Source: Bufo bufo (taxonomy: Eukaryota; Chordata; Amphibia; Anura; Bufonidae). From it: a stretch of DNA of 64,000 nucleotides. Numbering within the stretch: the first letter of the stretch is position 1; each line of letters begins with the position of its first letter. The notes below the pieces were generated by a model. That model was not told the DNA's origin. It was given only the letters and a program-made list of their open reading frames with translations, and made no database searches. Both the position numbers and the translations under genes were made by a program. This document shows, piece after piece, positions 23,465-35,927 of the stretch. The DNA lies in the NCBI RefSeq assembly GCF_905171765.1, contig NC_053393.1:68603371-68667370 (forward strand), given 5' to 3'.

Positions 23465-23854
23465 AAAGGGTTTCCCATCTGAGACAATAGGTGCAAAACT
23501 CTAGGCTATGCCCTCATTGTCTGATAGGTGCGGGCCACCTAAACCGAGAACGGAGCGGGGAAGGTGGTGGCCAGAGGACCACCAAGCGTTCTCCCCATAG
23601 CAGTGAGTGGAAGCGCACCGCGCTTGAGCAAACATCGCTCCCATTCATTTCTGTGGGGCAGATGAAAACAGCTGAGCCAGCACTCGGCTATTTTCGGCAG
23701 CCCCACAGAAATGAGTAGAGGGGTGCGCCCTCCACAACTTCCGGGGCTTTGTTCTCGGTTTGGGTGTGGTCCCAGGAGGTGGGACCCGCACCTATCAGAC
23801 AATGGGAGCGTATCCTAGCAATATGCACCCATGGTCTCAGATGGGAATTGCCCT
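23465..23854. mobile_element. piggyBac-type MITE, 390 bp, TTAA duplication
   Basis: TTAA at 23461-23464 and 23855-23858. The ends AAAGGGTTTCCCATCTGAGA and TCTCAGATGGGAATTGCCCT are inverted. It is the same family as 30704-31083 and 35154-35495, all containing a TGTCTGATAGGTG-like segment. A related terminus (CCCTCCAGTTCAA) brackets the stretch about 23055-23460 just before it. Confidence 0.8.
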
Positions 23855-23858
23855 TTAA

Positions 23859-24193
23859 GGCCAGTCTCAGACTAGAAAGTTCACTGCAGCAAAATAGGAT
23901 GCATGTGGGGGCGCGATTTCCCGTCCTGAATTCTGCCCCTCTGCCAGGACCTCACGGCATTATTATGATTTGTAATGCTGTGTGTCCCTGCCAGACTTCA
24001 GATCTACTGAACTGTCCTGAAATAATGCCATCCGTACAGTTCAGTAGATCTCAGGTCTGGCAGGAACTCACGGCATTAAATCATTATAATACCACGAGGC
24101 CCTGTCAGAGGAGAAGGATTTAGGACGGGAAATCACGCCCCCCCCCCAACACACAGCGTTTCCCGCAGTGTACTTGCTCGTCTGAGACCGGCC
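23859..24193. mobile_element. MITE, 335 bp, TAA duplication (Harbinger-type)
   Basis: The ends GGCCAGTCTCAGACTAG and TCGTCTGAGACCGGCC are inverted, flanked by TAA at 23856-23858 and 24194-24196. The core is a foldback around TTCAGTAGATCT. It abuts the previous MITE so closely that the TAA lies within that element's TTAA. Confidence 0.7.
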
Positions 24194-24431
24194 TAATAAT
24201 CCGCAATACCGTATCCTGTAGCCCTCGTTTTATACACAGGCACTTAAAGTTCTTGCATTGCTTTTGAACTGAAGAAATATTGCTGTGCCGTGTTCTACGG
24301 CATACCATGTTATGGAGAACCACCTTGGAGGCACGTGTCATTCCTGAGGCACCACAGTACAGGACTATGCCGATGGTCATATAAAGGACATTTTCAGAAG
24401 CATCCAATTAAAGGGAGTTTCCTGAGATTTA

Positions 24432-24656
24432 GGCTAGGGCTACACAGTGACGTGTCGCACAACAACAACGGTACAACTACATTGCGCCAGTCAATGGTCT
24501 TGCACTACAACATGCTGCGACGTGACAGTCGCACAGAAATCCAACCTGGACGGATTTTTTGCGACTGCTGTGTGCCGTCGCAGTACGACACCATTGACTG
24601 TCATAAAAATTGTTGTGCGACTTTTCAGGGACAAATGTCTCCGGGTTGCCCTAGCC
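24432..24656. mobile_element. Harbinger-type MITE, 225 bp, TTA duplication
   Basis: TTA at 24429-24431 and 24657-24659. The ends GGCTAGGGCTACAC and GTTGCCCTAGCC are inverted. The interior has repeated GTCGCAC/GTGCGAC motifs. Confidence 0.75.
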
Positions 24657-24661
24657 TTAAA

Positions 24662-24958
24662 TACTGATGACCTTTCCTTGGGATAGGTCATCAATATCGG
24701 ATTAGTAGGGATCCAACGCCAAAGGCCCCTTCAGGAGGTGGCGCCAGATGTCACATGGCCTTTGCATAAGCGCAGTCCCATTGAAGTGAAGGGGATAGAG
24801 CTGCAATACCAAGAACGGCCACTACGCGCCATACAGCGATGTGCTTGGCGTAGTATGACCAGAAGCCTGATCGGCAGGGGTTTCGGAATTTGGACTCCCA
24901 CCATCCAGACACCGATGGCCAAGGATAGGTCATCGATTTTTAACCCCTTTAAATGAAT
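24662..24958. mobile_element. GGATAGGTCATC-family MITE
   Basis: Left TTGGGATAGGTCATCAATAT and right AAGGATAGGTCATCGATTTT bracket a segment with GCGCCAGATG and CCATTGAAGTGAAGGGG. The terminus TTTAACCCCTTTAAATG on the right suggests a decayed TTAA piggyBac-type end. Confidence 0.55.
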
Positions 24959-25829
24959 GTCAGGTTACGAGCTTGCCCAACATGGGGTGAGCGAAGGCAG
25001 GAAACGCCTTAAAAAAATAAAAAAAACTGTAGCTAAAACCTACGTCTCCCGTCTAATGGTCCAGATGAATGCACTCATTGTAAAGCTGAAGCAGTTCATG
25101 TGTATACCAGCATACTCGTACAGCTTAGATCATGTATGCAAATGGCTCTGGAGGTTCTCAGATCTGAAGATATGCCAAAAAAAAAACAAAAACTTCAGTA
25201 TGGGGGGCAGGGAACGGTCAGGACTCCTTGTCTGTAAAGCCTGAAGAAGGATATATACTGCACTCGGCTGTTGGGCGGTGGGCCCTTTAAGAATGTATAA
25301 GTGGGCAGAATATGCGAGGGAACAGCTGAGTCTGGAAATCCTAGAAGCAGGGCTGGACGCCGCCGCGCTCCCGGGTTGCTAGGAGGAATATTTGTCAGGA
25401 AGTCCTGATTTCTTTAGGAGTTGGGCGTATTGTGGTAACGGGAATACTAGCGCGTCGCCCGACACACCCAGTGACACATACCCGCACAGGACTTTGTACT
25501 CGGGAGTAGGCTGCTCCAGACCTGCAATTCCAGAACGGCTCAGAGCCTTTTATTACAAGGTACGGGGCCACGAGGTCCTGAACACGGAAATGAGGACATT
25601 GGGAACCTGGTCTGCGGATTCAGCTCCCCCGCTCTGCATAAAATGAAGACATTATTCTCACACCCAGGATTTGGTCAGGGGTTTGCATCAGGATTTGGTA
25701 GCCCAAAATCAGCCTTTCCATTACATTCCTGCTGATGGGATCCAGTCCTGGTGTAAAATACCGACCAAACCCGCGACGTCTGAAGGCGGCTTGAATTAAA
25801 CAGGTTTTCAGCGAGTTTTTATTTTACGG

Positions 25830-26190
25830 ATAACCGTCACTCTGGATAGGTCATCAGTATCTGATCGGTGGGGGTTCGACACCCGGGACTGTTTCAGAAG
25901 GCGCCAGTGCTCACAGTAGTGCCGTGGCCTGCTCACGTACATTGTATAGCGGCTGTGCTTGGTATCGCGCTCAGCCCCATTCACTTCTATGGGGCAGCAC
26001 CCCGCCGTCATGTGACAGATGAATGGTGATGTCACCAAAGCTGGAGAAGACCGCAGCGCTACTGCGAGAGCCCCGCGCCTTCTCAAACAGCTGATGGGCC
26101 GGGTCCCAGGTGTCAGACCCCACCAATCAGATACTGATGACCTATCCAGAGGATAGGTCATCAGTAGGAAAGTCTCATAAAACCCCTTTA
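25830..26190. mobile_element. GGATAGGTCATC-family MITE
   Basis: CTGGATAGGTCATCAGTATC on the left and GATACTGATGACCTATCCAG on the right are inverted copies, and ACCCCTTTA closes the right side. It is the same family as 33587-33900 and 46131-46820. Confidence 0.65.
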
Positions 26191-26639
26191 GTGGCCTTTT
26201 CAGCAGCAGACAACTAAACGTGTCCATAAATGTTAGGGGGGGGGGCTATCCAGAGTGTATGGGGGTGTCCCGACTCCCCCTCAAAGGAAGAGAAGATAAG
26301 CAGCCACCAGAGATGTCCGGAAGCAGCTTATTCCTCCTGCCGATTGAAAACTGTCACTTTTCATGGGCCTGCGTTGCAATAATTTCCCCCCAAATTTATC
26401 AAAATGTTGCACTTTGATCAATCTGGCCCATCTGTAAACGTGACACTTGTGCCTAGAGTTGTCAGAGCGGTTTTCTACGCCGTCTTCACACCAGAATGAA
26501 TGAGATTGCACCATTTTCTGCAGTTGATAAACCAGGCGCCACCTAATAACAGCGAACCATCCACGCTTCACCATCCACTTTAAAAATAGACAAGAGCAGC
26601 GGATATTCCCATTTGGAACATTCATGGCATATTGATAGG

Positions 26640-26952
26640 AGCAGGCCCCACACCTATCCTGAGAACGTGGCCCGTCCACAAACAAAGCATGCGTGAGGTC
26701 CTCTCCATTTGCCGCTATGGGAGTTCAGCGTGCTTGGCTACTTTCAGAAACGGTAAGTGGGAACAGCCACACACAGCCGGCGCTCGGCTATTTTCATAAG
26801 TCCAATAGCGGTAAATGGAGGGGTGGCCACGTGGCGTGGTTTGCTCTCCATTCCTTTGTGGGCCCAGTTTATGAGATAGCAGCAGGTCCCACAGGTGAGA
26901 CCAGCACCCATCAGACAACCTATTGATATGCCAGATGGGAATACACCTTTAA
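26640..26952. mobile_element. Diverged piggyBac-type MITE of the 23465 family
   Basis: It contains the shared internal parts (CACCTATC near 26651, a CCATCAGACAA segment, then GATGGGAATACACCTTTAAGG on the right). The left terminus is lost. Region 26230-26640 contains a GGCCAGATT-type MITE remnant and nothing coding. Confidence 0.5.
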
Positions 26953-27414
26953 GGGTAGATATCAATCGGGAGATCTTCCAGATTTAATGGGATCTGCTGA
27001 GTGTGGAAGGTCTATGTAAGACTTAGCAGGTCTCATCACAATTAAGGGCTCCACCAATAAACATGGCCGCCTTAACCATGGAATGGCCTCTGGTGGTTTC
27101 TGCTGGCACAAAGGACGGTTAGCTTCTGCTGAACAGTCACATTATACCCTATGGCCCAATCAAGTGAAATTTAAAGGGGTTCCCTCATCTTGCCGATAAG
27201 CAGCCGCGCACTCACCGATTCCGTGGCTCCCATTGCAAGGTGTGGGAGCTTCAGAAACAGCGTAGAGCAGCAGACTAGGGGGACCGCACAGTTCACCGAT
27301 CTACGCTACAGAATCCGTGAGCGCTGGGACGCTCTGCTGGCCGGGACTTAGTCTTATCTCACTTTAGTAATGGCGGGATTAAATAACCCCCTCTAACAAC
27401 AAATGATCCCTTTA

Positions 27415-27699
27415 GGGGGCATTCACACAAACGTATCCGTTTTGCAGTAGGCAAACTCCGGGTTCGCAAAACATGGATACTGGCCTTTTGCGGATCAGCA
27501 CTTTACGCCCTTTCTTAGAAATGCATATTCTTGTTTGCAAAACGGACAAGAATAGGACATTTTTTTATTTATTTTTTTAAGCAGGGCCGCAGAATGGACA
27601 CACGGATGTGGACAGCGCACAGTGTGCTATATGCAACTTTTTCGGCCCCATTGAAATGGATAGGATGTGGTTCGAAAATCCAGTCGTGTGAAAGCCCCC
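27415..27699. mobile_element. Harbinger-type MITE, 285 bp, TTA duplication
   Basis: TTA at 27412-27414 and 27700-27702. The ends GGGGGCATTCACACAAACG and GTCGTGTGAAAGCCCCC are inverted. It is the same family as 41395-41615. Confidence 0.75.
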
Positions 27700-28021
27700 T
27701 TAGTCAACAGATGACAAAATATCACCTGGAAAGAAGATGTCCATGGCGTTCAACTCACTGCGGACTATATTTCTGGGTAGGTTATTTCAAGGAAAGACTG
27801 GTCGCACTCCACCCGCTGTGACTGAACCTGTCGGACCAGTCAGGCCGCATCGCCTTAATGACTGGTCAGCAGGCGATCGCTCGTTCAACCATCAACCTAC
27901 TTCTGTCTATTAACGTATGGCCACTTATGAGAGAGGGGGCAGATAAACTACCAGCGATCCCTGAAATCACTCTCCCCCGGTCAGAGTTCCCGGTTACAGC
28001 CACAATTACCATACTACTGAC

Positions 28022-28901
28022 TAGGGATCGACCGATTATCGGTTTGGCCGATATTGAGGATTTTGAACGTTATCGGTATCGGCATCTATTTTGCAGATAT
28101 ACCGATAACATATTGGGAACACAGAACGCGCTGCTCTCAGCGCTCTCCGTGTTCCCTCTGCAGCACAGGGGAGAAGGAAGCAGTGTCTCCTCCCCCTGTG
28201 CTGCTGCTGCCGCCAATGAGAGGAGAGAACATAAGAGGAGGGGAGGGGCTGTGGCCGCTGCGCCACCAATGAAGATAAGCCTTTCATTCATTCATATAGA
28301 GGAGGCGGGAGCTGGCTGCAGAATCACATAGCCGGCTCCCGACCTCTATGAGCGATAGCTGCGATCCGCGGTAGTTAACTCCTCAGGTGCCGCGGATCGC
28401 AGCTACCGCTCATAGAGGTCGGGAGCCGGCTATGTGATTCTGCAGCCAGCTCCCGCCTCCTGTATATGAATGATTGAGAGATTTATCAGCCAGCCCCCAA
28501 GCCCCCCAGTATTAATCATTGGTGGCGCAGTGCGCCCCCCATCCCAGTATTAAAAACATTGGTGGCGCAGTGCGACCCCCCCCACCCAAGCCCCCCCCCC
28601 CCAGTATTAATCATTGGTGGCAGTGGCCACAGGATCCCCTCTCCCCTGCTCCTCCGATCGGAGCCCCAGCAGTGTAATCCTGGGGCTCCGATCGGTTACC
28701 ATGGCAGCCAGGACGCTATTGAAGCCCTGGCTGCCATGGTAAGCTCCATGCTGCTGTGTGCACAAAGCACAGAGCAGCAGGGACAGTGTGAGCTCCTATT
28801 CACCCTGATAGAGATCTATCAGGGTGAATAGGACAAGGGTTCTAGTCCCTAAAGGGGCTAAAAGTTAGTTAAAAAAAAAAAAAAATATTAAGTATAAATG
28901 A

Positions 28902-28941
<40 letters not shown>

Positions 28942-29104
28942 CATTAACAATAAACATAAATTTTCAGCAGATTTGTGTAGGAAATTTTTTTTTTTCTCAA
29001 AAATGAAAATTCCCAGAATATCGGTATAAATTATCGGCCATCGGCCTGAAAGTTCACAAATTATCGGTATCGGCCCTAAAAAAATCAATATCGGTCGATC
29101 CCTA
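28022..29104. mobile_element. hAT-type non-autonomous transposon, 1083 bp
   Basis: The ends TAGGGATCGACCGATTATCG and ATCGGTCGATCCCTA are inverted, with a perfect 8-bp duplication CTACTGAC (28014-28021, 29105-29112). Subterminal TATCGG/CCGATA motifs are repeated many times, as expected of transposase-binding sites. It contains a large palindrome at 28301-28460 and poly(A) tracts near 28910-28937. Confidence 0.9.
28301..28460. repeat. Near-perfect palindrome, about 75-bp arms
   Basis: GGAGGCGGGAGCTGGCTGCA on the left is mirrored by TGCAGCCAGCTCCCGCCTCC on the right, with AGTTAACTCCTCAGGTGCC in the centre. It belongs to the hAT element at 28022-29104. Confidence 0.9.
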
Positions 29105-29784
29105 CTACTGACTGATGGCAGATCGCCTGAATTACACCCAAAGACGGGCTGGATGCTTCGAAATTCAGCCACTTTTTGCTTTTTTCAAGTAGTATTTTCC
29201 TCTGCATAAAATGTCCCAAAAAAAAGCCCCATAGCAAATAGCAAAGATTGTATTCTGGAAAAATAAGCTCCAGAGAAGTGACAGCAGCGTAAATATATGT
29301 GCTCGTGTGAACTATACCGGGCATTCAACACAAAATACGCTGTGCATCGTGCTGCGTGAACATGGTCTAAGGCGCGGTGCACATCTGGGTGGGCTAGTTC
29401 TGCTGGATTCCTGACATGGCGGAGCACACCGACTAGATCCGTTTACCAGACCTCCGAGTGGGGCGATATTTTATTCTGCATCTCCTAACGGAGCCTCCAA
29501 TGTGAACACGCCTTAACCAGTCCTGAGACCATTCTCCACTGAACTCTATGGAGACTGCAGCGCTGAGAATAGCTAGGCAGGGCCTGTAGTCTATGTGCAG
29601 CTTTCCCACAAAAGGAACCAGGAAGCACAAGGCAGGAAGCACTTCCCGTTAGTCATAAGCCTAGGGAGACATGTGCCCGACATCTGTGCGGCATCATCCA
29701 AAGAGCGGCCCGACCGAGGGAGTGGGTGGGAGAGCGGACTTCAATGTAAACTGGCCCTACAATAAGAATATCCTGATTTGTTAA

Positions 29785-30233
29785 AGGGGTTGCGTCACTT
29801 CACTAAATGGCATTTATCATGTAGAGAAAGTGAATACAAGGCACTTACTAATGATTTGCGATTGTCCGTATTGCTTCCTGGTTTCATTTTTCCATCACGT
29901 TATACATTGCTTGTTTCCATGGTTACAGACCACCCTGCAGTCCATCAGTGGTGGTCGTGTTTGCACATTATAGGAAACCGCATCAGCCTCTCTGGTGGCC
30001 AGGACCATGGGAGAGCATATAGGCTGGTGTTTTTTCCTATAGTGTGCAAGCACGACCACCACTGATGGATTGCTGGGTGGTCGTAACCATGGAAACAAGC
30101 AGAGTATAATGTGATTGAAAAATGAATCCAGCCAGCAAAGGAAGCAATATGGACAATCACGATACATTAGTAAGTGCCTTGTATTCACTTTCTCTACACA
30201 ATAAATGCCATTTGCTGAAGTGAGACAACCCCT
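29785..30233. mobile_element. Foldback piggyBac-type MITE, 449 bp, TTAA duplication
   Basis: TTAA at 29781-29784 and 30234-30237. The ends AGGGGTTGCGTCACTTCA and TGAAGTGAGACAACCCCT are inverted, and the match continues for about 200 bp per arm (for example GTGGTGGTCGTG-like arms at 29950 and 30050). Confidence 0.85.
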
Positions 30234-30703
30234 TTAACATGTTTGTGCAAAAATGGATAAAATTTTAAATAAAAAAGGTTGAAAACATCCCAAGATCTGG
30301 ACCACATTATTTACAAGGGGTTTTCTAGGACTATTATATTAATAGTGAATCATTACGATAGGTCATCGGCATCTGATCAGAGGTCTGACTCCCAGCACCC
30401 CTGAGGCTCACTTGATTGCTGCGTCCTCTTCAATAATTACTTGCATACCAGCTAGATTATAGCAGAGGTGCAGTGTAATTACAGCCGTCCACCCCATTCA
30501 CTTGGACGAGAGGGGAAGATATAATTATCCTGCACCGTCCCTGCAACTTAGACAGGGTACAGATGAATACTGAAGAGCGCTTCCCGCATTCAGCAGGTGA
30601 TCGGCGGCACGTTTACATGGGCAGATTGTTGGGAACAAGCGTTCACAGGAACAGTCGTTCCTAATAATCTGCCCAATTCTCGGGCCGCATAAATGCACCT
30701 TAA

Positions 30704-31083
30704 AGGGATATTCCCATCTGAGAAAATGGGGGTGTATTGCTAGGATATGCCCCCATTGTCTGATAGCGGTGGGACCTGCACCTACAACGAGAACCGTCCA
30801 CCACCAAGCGCTGCTCCTATAGAAGTGAATGGGAGCGCACCGCGCATGCGTGGCCCATTCTCCCATCAATTTCTATGGGGCAGACAGCAATAGCAAAGCC
30901 AGCGCTCGGCTTTTTTCGGCGGCCCCATAGAAATGAATAGAGGGCGGCTGCGCATGTGCAGTGCACCCTCCGTTTATTTCCCGACTACATTCTCAGTGTA
31001 GGTGTGGGTCCCAGCACCTATCAGACAATGGATGGGGCATATCCTAGCAATACACCCCCATTGTCTGAGATGGAAAAAACCCT
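30704..31083. mobile_element. piggyBac-type MITE, 380 bp, TTAA duplication
   Basis: TTAA at 30700-30703 and 31084-31087. The ends AGGGATATTCCCATCTGAGA and TCTGAGATGGAAAAAACCCT are inverted, and arms share CTAGGATATGCCCCCATTGT. Region 30300-30530 upstream of it holds a half-copy of the GATAGGTCATC family. Confidence 0.85.
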
Positions 31084-31430
31084 TTAACTCTCTGAGCATC
31101 ACTGCGACCAGAGAGCCCCCCGTAGTGATGACACACAACCACACTGGTAATTGCAATGCTTCTCTGTGGACATCCTTATCTTCACCGCTCAAGAGCTATC
31201 ATACTGTTGTTATCCCGATTCTACACCTACTATTATACTAAGAAAGCAACTTCCACCTCTCAAAAGCAGTCAACTGACAATGGACTACTACTGAAGGACA
31301 AGAATTTGTATCTCATTTTCAATAGCATAGTACTCCTAAAATATAAAAGAAAAACCAAAAATTCAAAAAAAGTTCTGAGAATACCAAGTAACAAAAACAT
31401 ACAAAACACCTAATGGAAGCGTTCCTTTCA

Positions 31431-31565
31431 GGCCTCATGCACAAGTCCAATCTGTCTCTGCATCTTGCGGATCACAGGCCCATTGAAATCAATGGGTTCA
31501 CACCGCGGTTTGGCCAGTGCCTGTGTTTTGCAGACCCGCGGTTTGCGGTCCATGTGCATGAGGCC
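31431..31565. mobile_element. Short MITE, 135 bp, GGCCTCATGCAC ends
   Basis: GGCCTCATGCACAAG and ATGTGCATGAGGCC are inverted copies. Flanks TCA and TTA suggest a decayed TTA duplication. It abuts the TTAA of the large palindrome that follows. Confidence 0.65.
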
Positions 31566-31569
31566 TTAA

Positions 31570-32448
31570 AGGGATTCTGTCATCAGAAATTACTCCTATA
31601 ACCTAAACATATGGCGATGTCCCTAGTTATTCAGTGAATCCTAAAGCGACTTTATCAAATGATCCTGTGGCTCTATAATCATAAAAAAGACGTTTATATC
31701 ACCTGTCAATCACTTCAAAATGTGTCCAAGGGGACGTCTCATGCTGAAAGGTGCCCAGCTGCAGCCATCTTGTTTATGTGCCCAGCGCCGCCTCAAGTGA
31801 AATCGCCGCCCTCCCTTTTATTATATCTGCCTACTTCAGTTCGTGGCCGCCTCTGTAACCTCCGCTCGCTTCAGCCAGATCCCGCGCGTGCGCCCTAGGT
31901 ATAACCTAATGCTCCCGTGTGGACTACTGGCATCGGCCTCGTTTTGCGAAGTGCGCATGCGCCGGCTGGCGCACTTCGCTCGGACCTCCACAGACCGGCC
32001 TGGATGGGCTGTAATAGGGCGGTCTGTGGAGGTTCGAGCGAAGTGCGCCAGCCGGCGCATGCGCACTTCGCAAAACGAGGCCGATGCCAGTAGTCCACAC
32101 GGGAGCATTAGGTTATACCTAGGGCGCACGCGCGGGATCTGGCTGAAGCGAGCGGAGGTTACAGAGGCGGCCACGAACTGAAGTAGGCGGATATAATAAA
32201 AGGGAGGGCGGAGATTTCACTTGAGGAGGCGGCGCTGGGCACATAAACAAGATGGCTGCAGCTGGGCACCTTTCAGCATGAGACGTCCCCTTGGACACAT
32301 TTTGAAGTGATTGACAGGTGATATAAAAGTCTTTTTTATGATTAGAGCCACAGGATCATTTGATAAAGTCACTTTAGGATTCACTGAATTACTAGGGACA
32401 TCGCCATATGTTTAGGTTATAGGAGTAATTTCTGATGACAGAATCCCT
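31570..32448. mobile_element. Giant foldback element, 879 bp near-perfect palindrome, TTAA duplication
   Basis: TTAA at 31566-31569 and 32449-32452 brackets AGGGATTCTGTCATCAGAAA ... TTTCTGATGACAGAATCCCT. The left arm (31570-31997) and right arm (32020-32448) are reverse complements over about 428 bp, with only scattered mismatches and a 22-bp spacer. Almost the same 112-codon ORF therefore appears on both strands, which is a consequence of the palindrome. The TTAA target implies mobilisation by a piggyBac-type transposase. It lies in the ywhaz intron about 430 bp downstream of the first coding exon's donor. Confidence 0.92.
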
Positions 32449-32452
32449 TTAA

Positions 32453-32781
32453 TACTGATGGCCTATCCTTAGGCTAGATCACAATACCCGATCAGTGTGG
32501 GTCTGACCCCTAGGACCCCTGGAAGATGTTGCAGCGCTGCAGCCTCTTCCTCGGCCTGACACTACATCCATTGGCCACATGGCAGTAGTGCAGATCAGTC
32601 CCATTCAACCGAATGGGACTGAGCTTCCATACAAACCACGTTGCACTTGGAAGTACTGTGAAACCCTTCATAATGCTGATCGGCGGGGGTGTCGGGAATC
32701 AGACCCCCCCCTCCCATCAGTGAAATAATGATGAACTACCTTGAGGATAGGTCGTCAATACTTTATTCCCAGAAAACCTCT
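32453..32781. mobile_element. GGATAGGTCATC-family MITE, left end missing
   Basis: It has TACTGATGGCCTATCC on the left and GAGGATAGGTCGTCAATACT with GAAAACCTCTTTAAATG on the right. The left TTAAAGGGG terminus is absent, which would fit if the 879-bp palindrome entered at its end. Confidence 0.55.
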
Positions 32782-32784
32782 TTA

Positions 32785-33204
<420 letters not shown>

Positions 33205-33586
33205 TCATTTCAATTTCTGTACAAATGTCAACGTTTCTGGGCACAATTGAGCCAAACCCTACACGTAGATCAAGTCAGCAGTATGTCGGCCGGCCCTACA
33301 AAATGTGCGCAGGCGCACCGGATGTCCGCATCTCCTCCTCCTCCTCTGTGGGGTTATGGCCCCATAGGCCTGTCCGGGCGGAGTTATTCTCTGCTCTATG
33401 GAAATCCCTACTGTATGGACTGGAGCATAATAGGGAGGCGAATATCGAAAATGAGAACGACAAAAAGTTAGGTGCCAGCAGGAGATGTCTAGGTGCTCGG
33501 CCTACCTGGCAAGCCCCGATATGGCACATTAGTGGAATATGCTCTGTATGAGACACGAAACCAATAGAGGTAAAGCAGAACATTAA

Positions 33587-33900
33587 AGGGGTTGTCCACT
33601 TTTTTATATTGATGACCTATCCTCAAGATAGCTCATCAATATCAGATCGGTGGTGGTGAAGGGGAATGATGACTCTCGGCACCACCACCAATCAGCCAAA
33701 TTGATTAGGAAGCAGCCGCCCCATTGAAGTGAATGGGGACAGCAGAGTCGTAATTACACTTCTCGCCCCTGAAATGTTGACGGCGAGGAGAGCTGCTCGT
33801 CAGTTTCTGGGAGTCACCTCTCCACCGATCTGATGTTGATGACCTATCCTGAGAATAGATCATCAATAAAAATAAAAAAATATAAAAACGGACAACCCCT
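33587..33900. mobile_element. piggyBac-type MITE, 314 bp, TTAA duplication
   Basis: TTAA at 33583-33586 and 33901-33904. AGGGGTTGTCC and GGACAACCCCT are exact inverted ends. Inside are GATGACCTATCCTCAAGATA and GATGACCTATCCTGAGAATA near the two ends. This copy defines the ends of the GGATAGGTCATC family. Confidence 0.9.
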
Positions 33901-35153
33901 TTAACGCCACCTCATAGGTAGGAGTAAAACTTAAGACAATGACCAAAAGTGGAGGAACTCTACTACTAATATTCTAACTGTGAGGGGAGACACAAACCAG
34001 GTCCCGTCACCTCTTCACATGTCTGTTTTGGGGGAAGGTTCACACATTCAGACATGGGACTCTCTGTGCAGATTCTGCCCCCAAAACAGTGCTGCATCTG
34101 TGCCGAAACTGCCCCCACAGTTTGCAATAGGAGGCCGCCCCGCAGTGCATGCGACAGCTTTTTTTTTTGCGCTAAAAACAGACCTGTCCATTCACGGCGC
34201 CATGAAACCGTACAGGAAGCCTGATCGCAGTTTAGCTCCTTTAAGTGGGACCCTGGCGTTCAAAATAAATGGCGGAAACGCGTAGGACGTTGACAGTGTG
34301 TGAACCTACCCTTAGTAAATATCTGTACTCCCTATGACCATTCCGGAGCATCTTTTCTTAGAAATTTGTGTTGTGCCATTCCTCGTGAATAAAGGGAAGA
34401 CTGGGTGTTACCATACCCATTGTCAAAACATGTGCCCTTATGCAGTAAGCAGAGAGTGGGCACCGTTCTAGTGTGCAGGGGCACACCCCAACTGCTAACA
34501 CCTAGCGACACTTTATTCATGAACTTCTAGAAGGAATCACAGAGGAACGGCACAGCATAGGATCGTTATTTCGTGTGGAAATAACTAGTATTTACTCAGG
34601 CAGACATGTCAGGAGAGAGGACAGGTTTTAACAGAGTGGCTAAGTGGCTCCTGGCATCTGCCCAGACCTGAATGGCGCAACATCTGCCGGTAATTGACGT
34701 CCATCTGAGGAATTGTAATGGACACGCTTCGAGCCGCTTTCAATGGTAGAAGTGCAACATGCAGATAAGCAAATTACACCGACTATTAAACTCCTAGCGA
34801 GTAGTAATTACATGTCACATTCAGTCACTGGGCTGTAAAACACCATTAGGCTGCCTATACATGATATCATATGCGGACGGATCACGCCATCACCACAAGC
34901 AGCGTGAGGGATCCATCCCGATGGCGAAAAAGGTAAATCGGACAAGTTGGAAAATTTGTCACTTTTTTGTTATTCCTTTAAAAAGAGAAGGTCACGTCCT
35001 CCAGGTCACCAGCCTTTACCCGGCTGTAGCCTCCGCTCCAGATTCCACCTCTAATCCTCTCGCCCCTCCGTATCACTGTTGTCCCTTTAGGATGTCGATC
35101 TGTTATGAGGCCGCCCAATATAAAGGGGGCAGTCCCCAGGAACGGTTTCTTAA

Positions 35154-35495
35154 AGGGGTGCTCCCATCTAGGACATTGATGCACATTGCTAGGGTATGCC
35201 ATGTCAGAAAGGAGTGGATCCCAGACATGATACCCCAAGTGAACACAGCAGACACGCCTGCGCAGTCACCCTCCGCTCACCGCTATGGGAGTGCTGGCCC
35301 CCCTATTTGACAGTCCCATAGCGGTGAATGGAGAGCTGGCCACCCTTACGCAGAATGCTCTCCATTCGCCACTATGAGACTGCTGGAAATAGCTGAGCAA
35401 GCCGCACCCGCTCACTTTGGGGGCCCTGTTAATTAGATAGGGGAACCCACACTTATCTGAAAATGATGGCATATCCTCGTGACGGGACAACTCCT
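35154..35495. mobile_element. piggyBac-type MITE, 342 bp, TTAA duplication
   Basis: TTAA at 35150-35153 and 35496-35499. The ends AGGGGTGCTCCCATC and GACGGGACAACTCCT are partly inverted. The interior GCTAGGGTATGCCA / GGCATATCCT pair links it to the 23465 family. It lies in ywhaz intron 1. Confidence 0.8.
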
Positions 35496-35646
35496 TTAAA
35501 GGGAAGAGAACCAGAGAGCCCTGACACTGTCCAAAAAAAAAAAAAATTTACTTGAAAAATCTGCAAAATCGTATGCGCGGCAGCTACAGCCAGGTGAAGG
35601 CAGCCGCCATTACTGGAGGTCGTGATAGGTCCTTTAAGCCGGGTTA

Positions 35647-35924
35647 GGCTACTTTCACACTGGCGTTTTGGCTTTCCGTTTCTGAGATCTATTCGGGGCT
35701 CTCACAAGAGGCCCAAAATGGATCAGTTTTGCCCTAATGCATTCTGAAGGGATAAGGATCCGCTCAGAATGCATCAGTTTGCCTCCGTTGAGTCTCCATT
35801 CTGCTCTGGAGGCGGACACCATAGTTTTGCTGTCCGCTTCACGAAACTGAGCCAAACGGATCTGTCCTCCATTGACTTTCAATGGTGTTCAAGAGCCGCA
35901 CCAAACACGAGTGTGAAAGTAGCC
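35647..35924. mobile_element. Harbinger-type MITE, 278 bp, TTA duplication
   Basis: TTA at 35644-35646 and 35925-35927. GGCTACTTTCACACTGGCG and GAGTGTGAAAGTAGCC are inverted. A one-sided relative (GGGTACTTTCACACTAGCG) starts near 47366. Confidence 0.8.
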
Positions 35925-35927
35925 TTA

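Noticed and set aside
31836..32181. Almost identical 112-codon ORFs on both strands
   Set aside because: They are the two arms of the 879-bp palindrome and not a coding gene.
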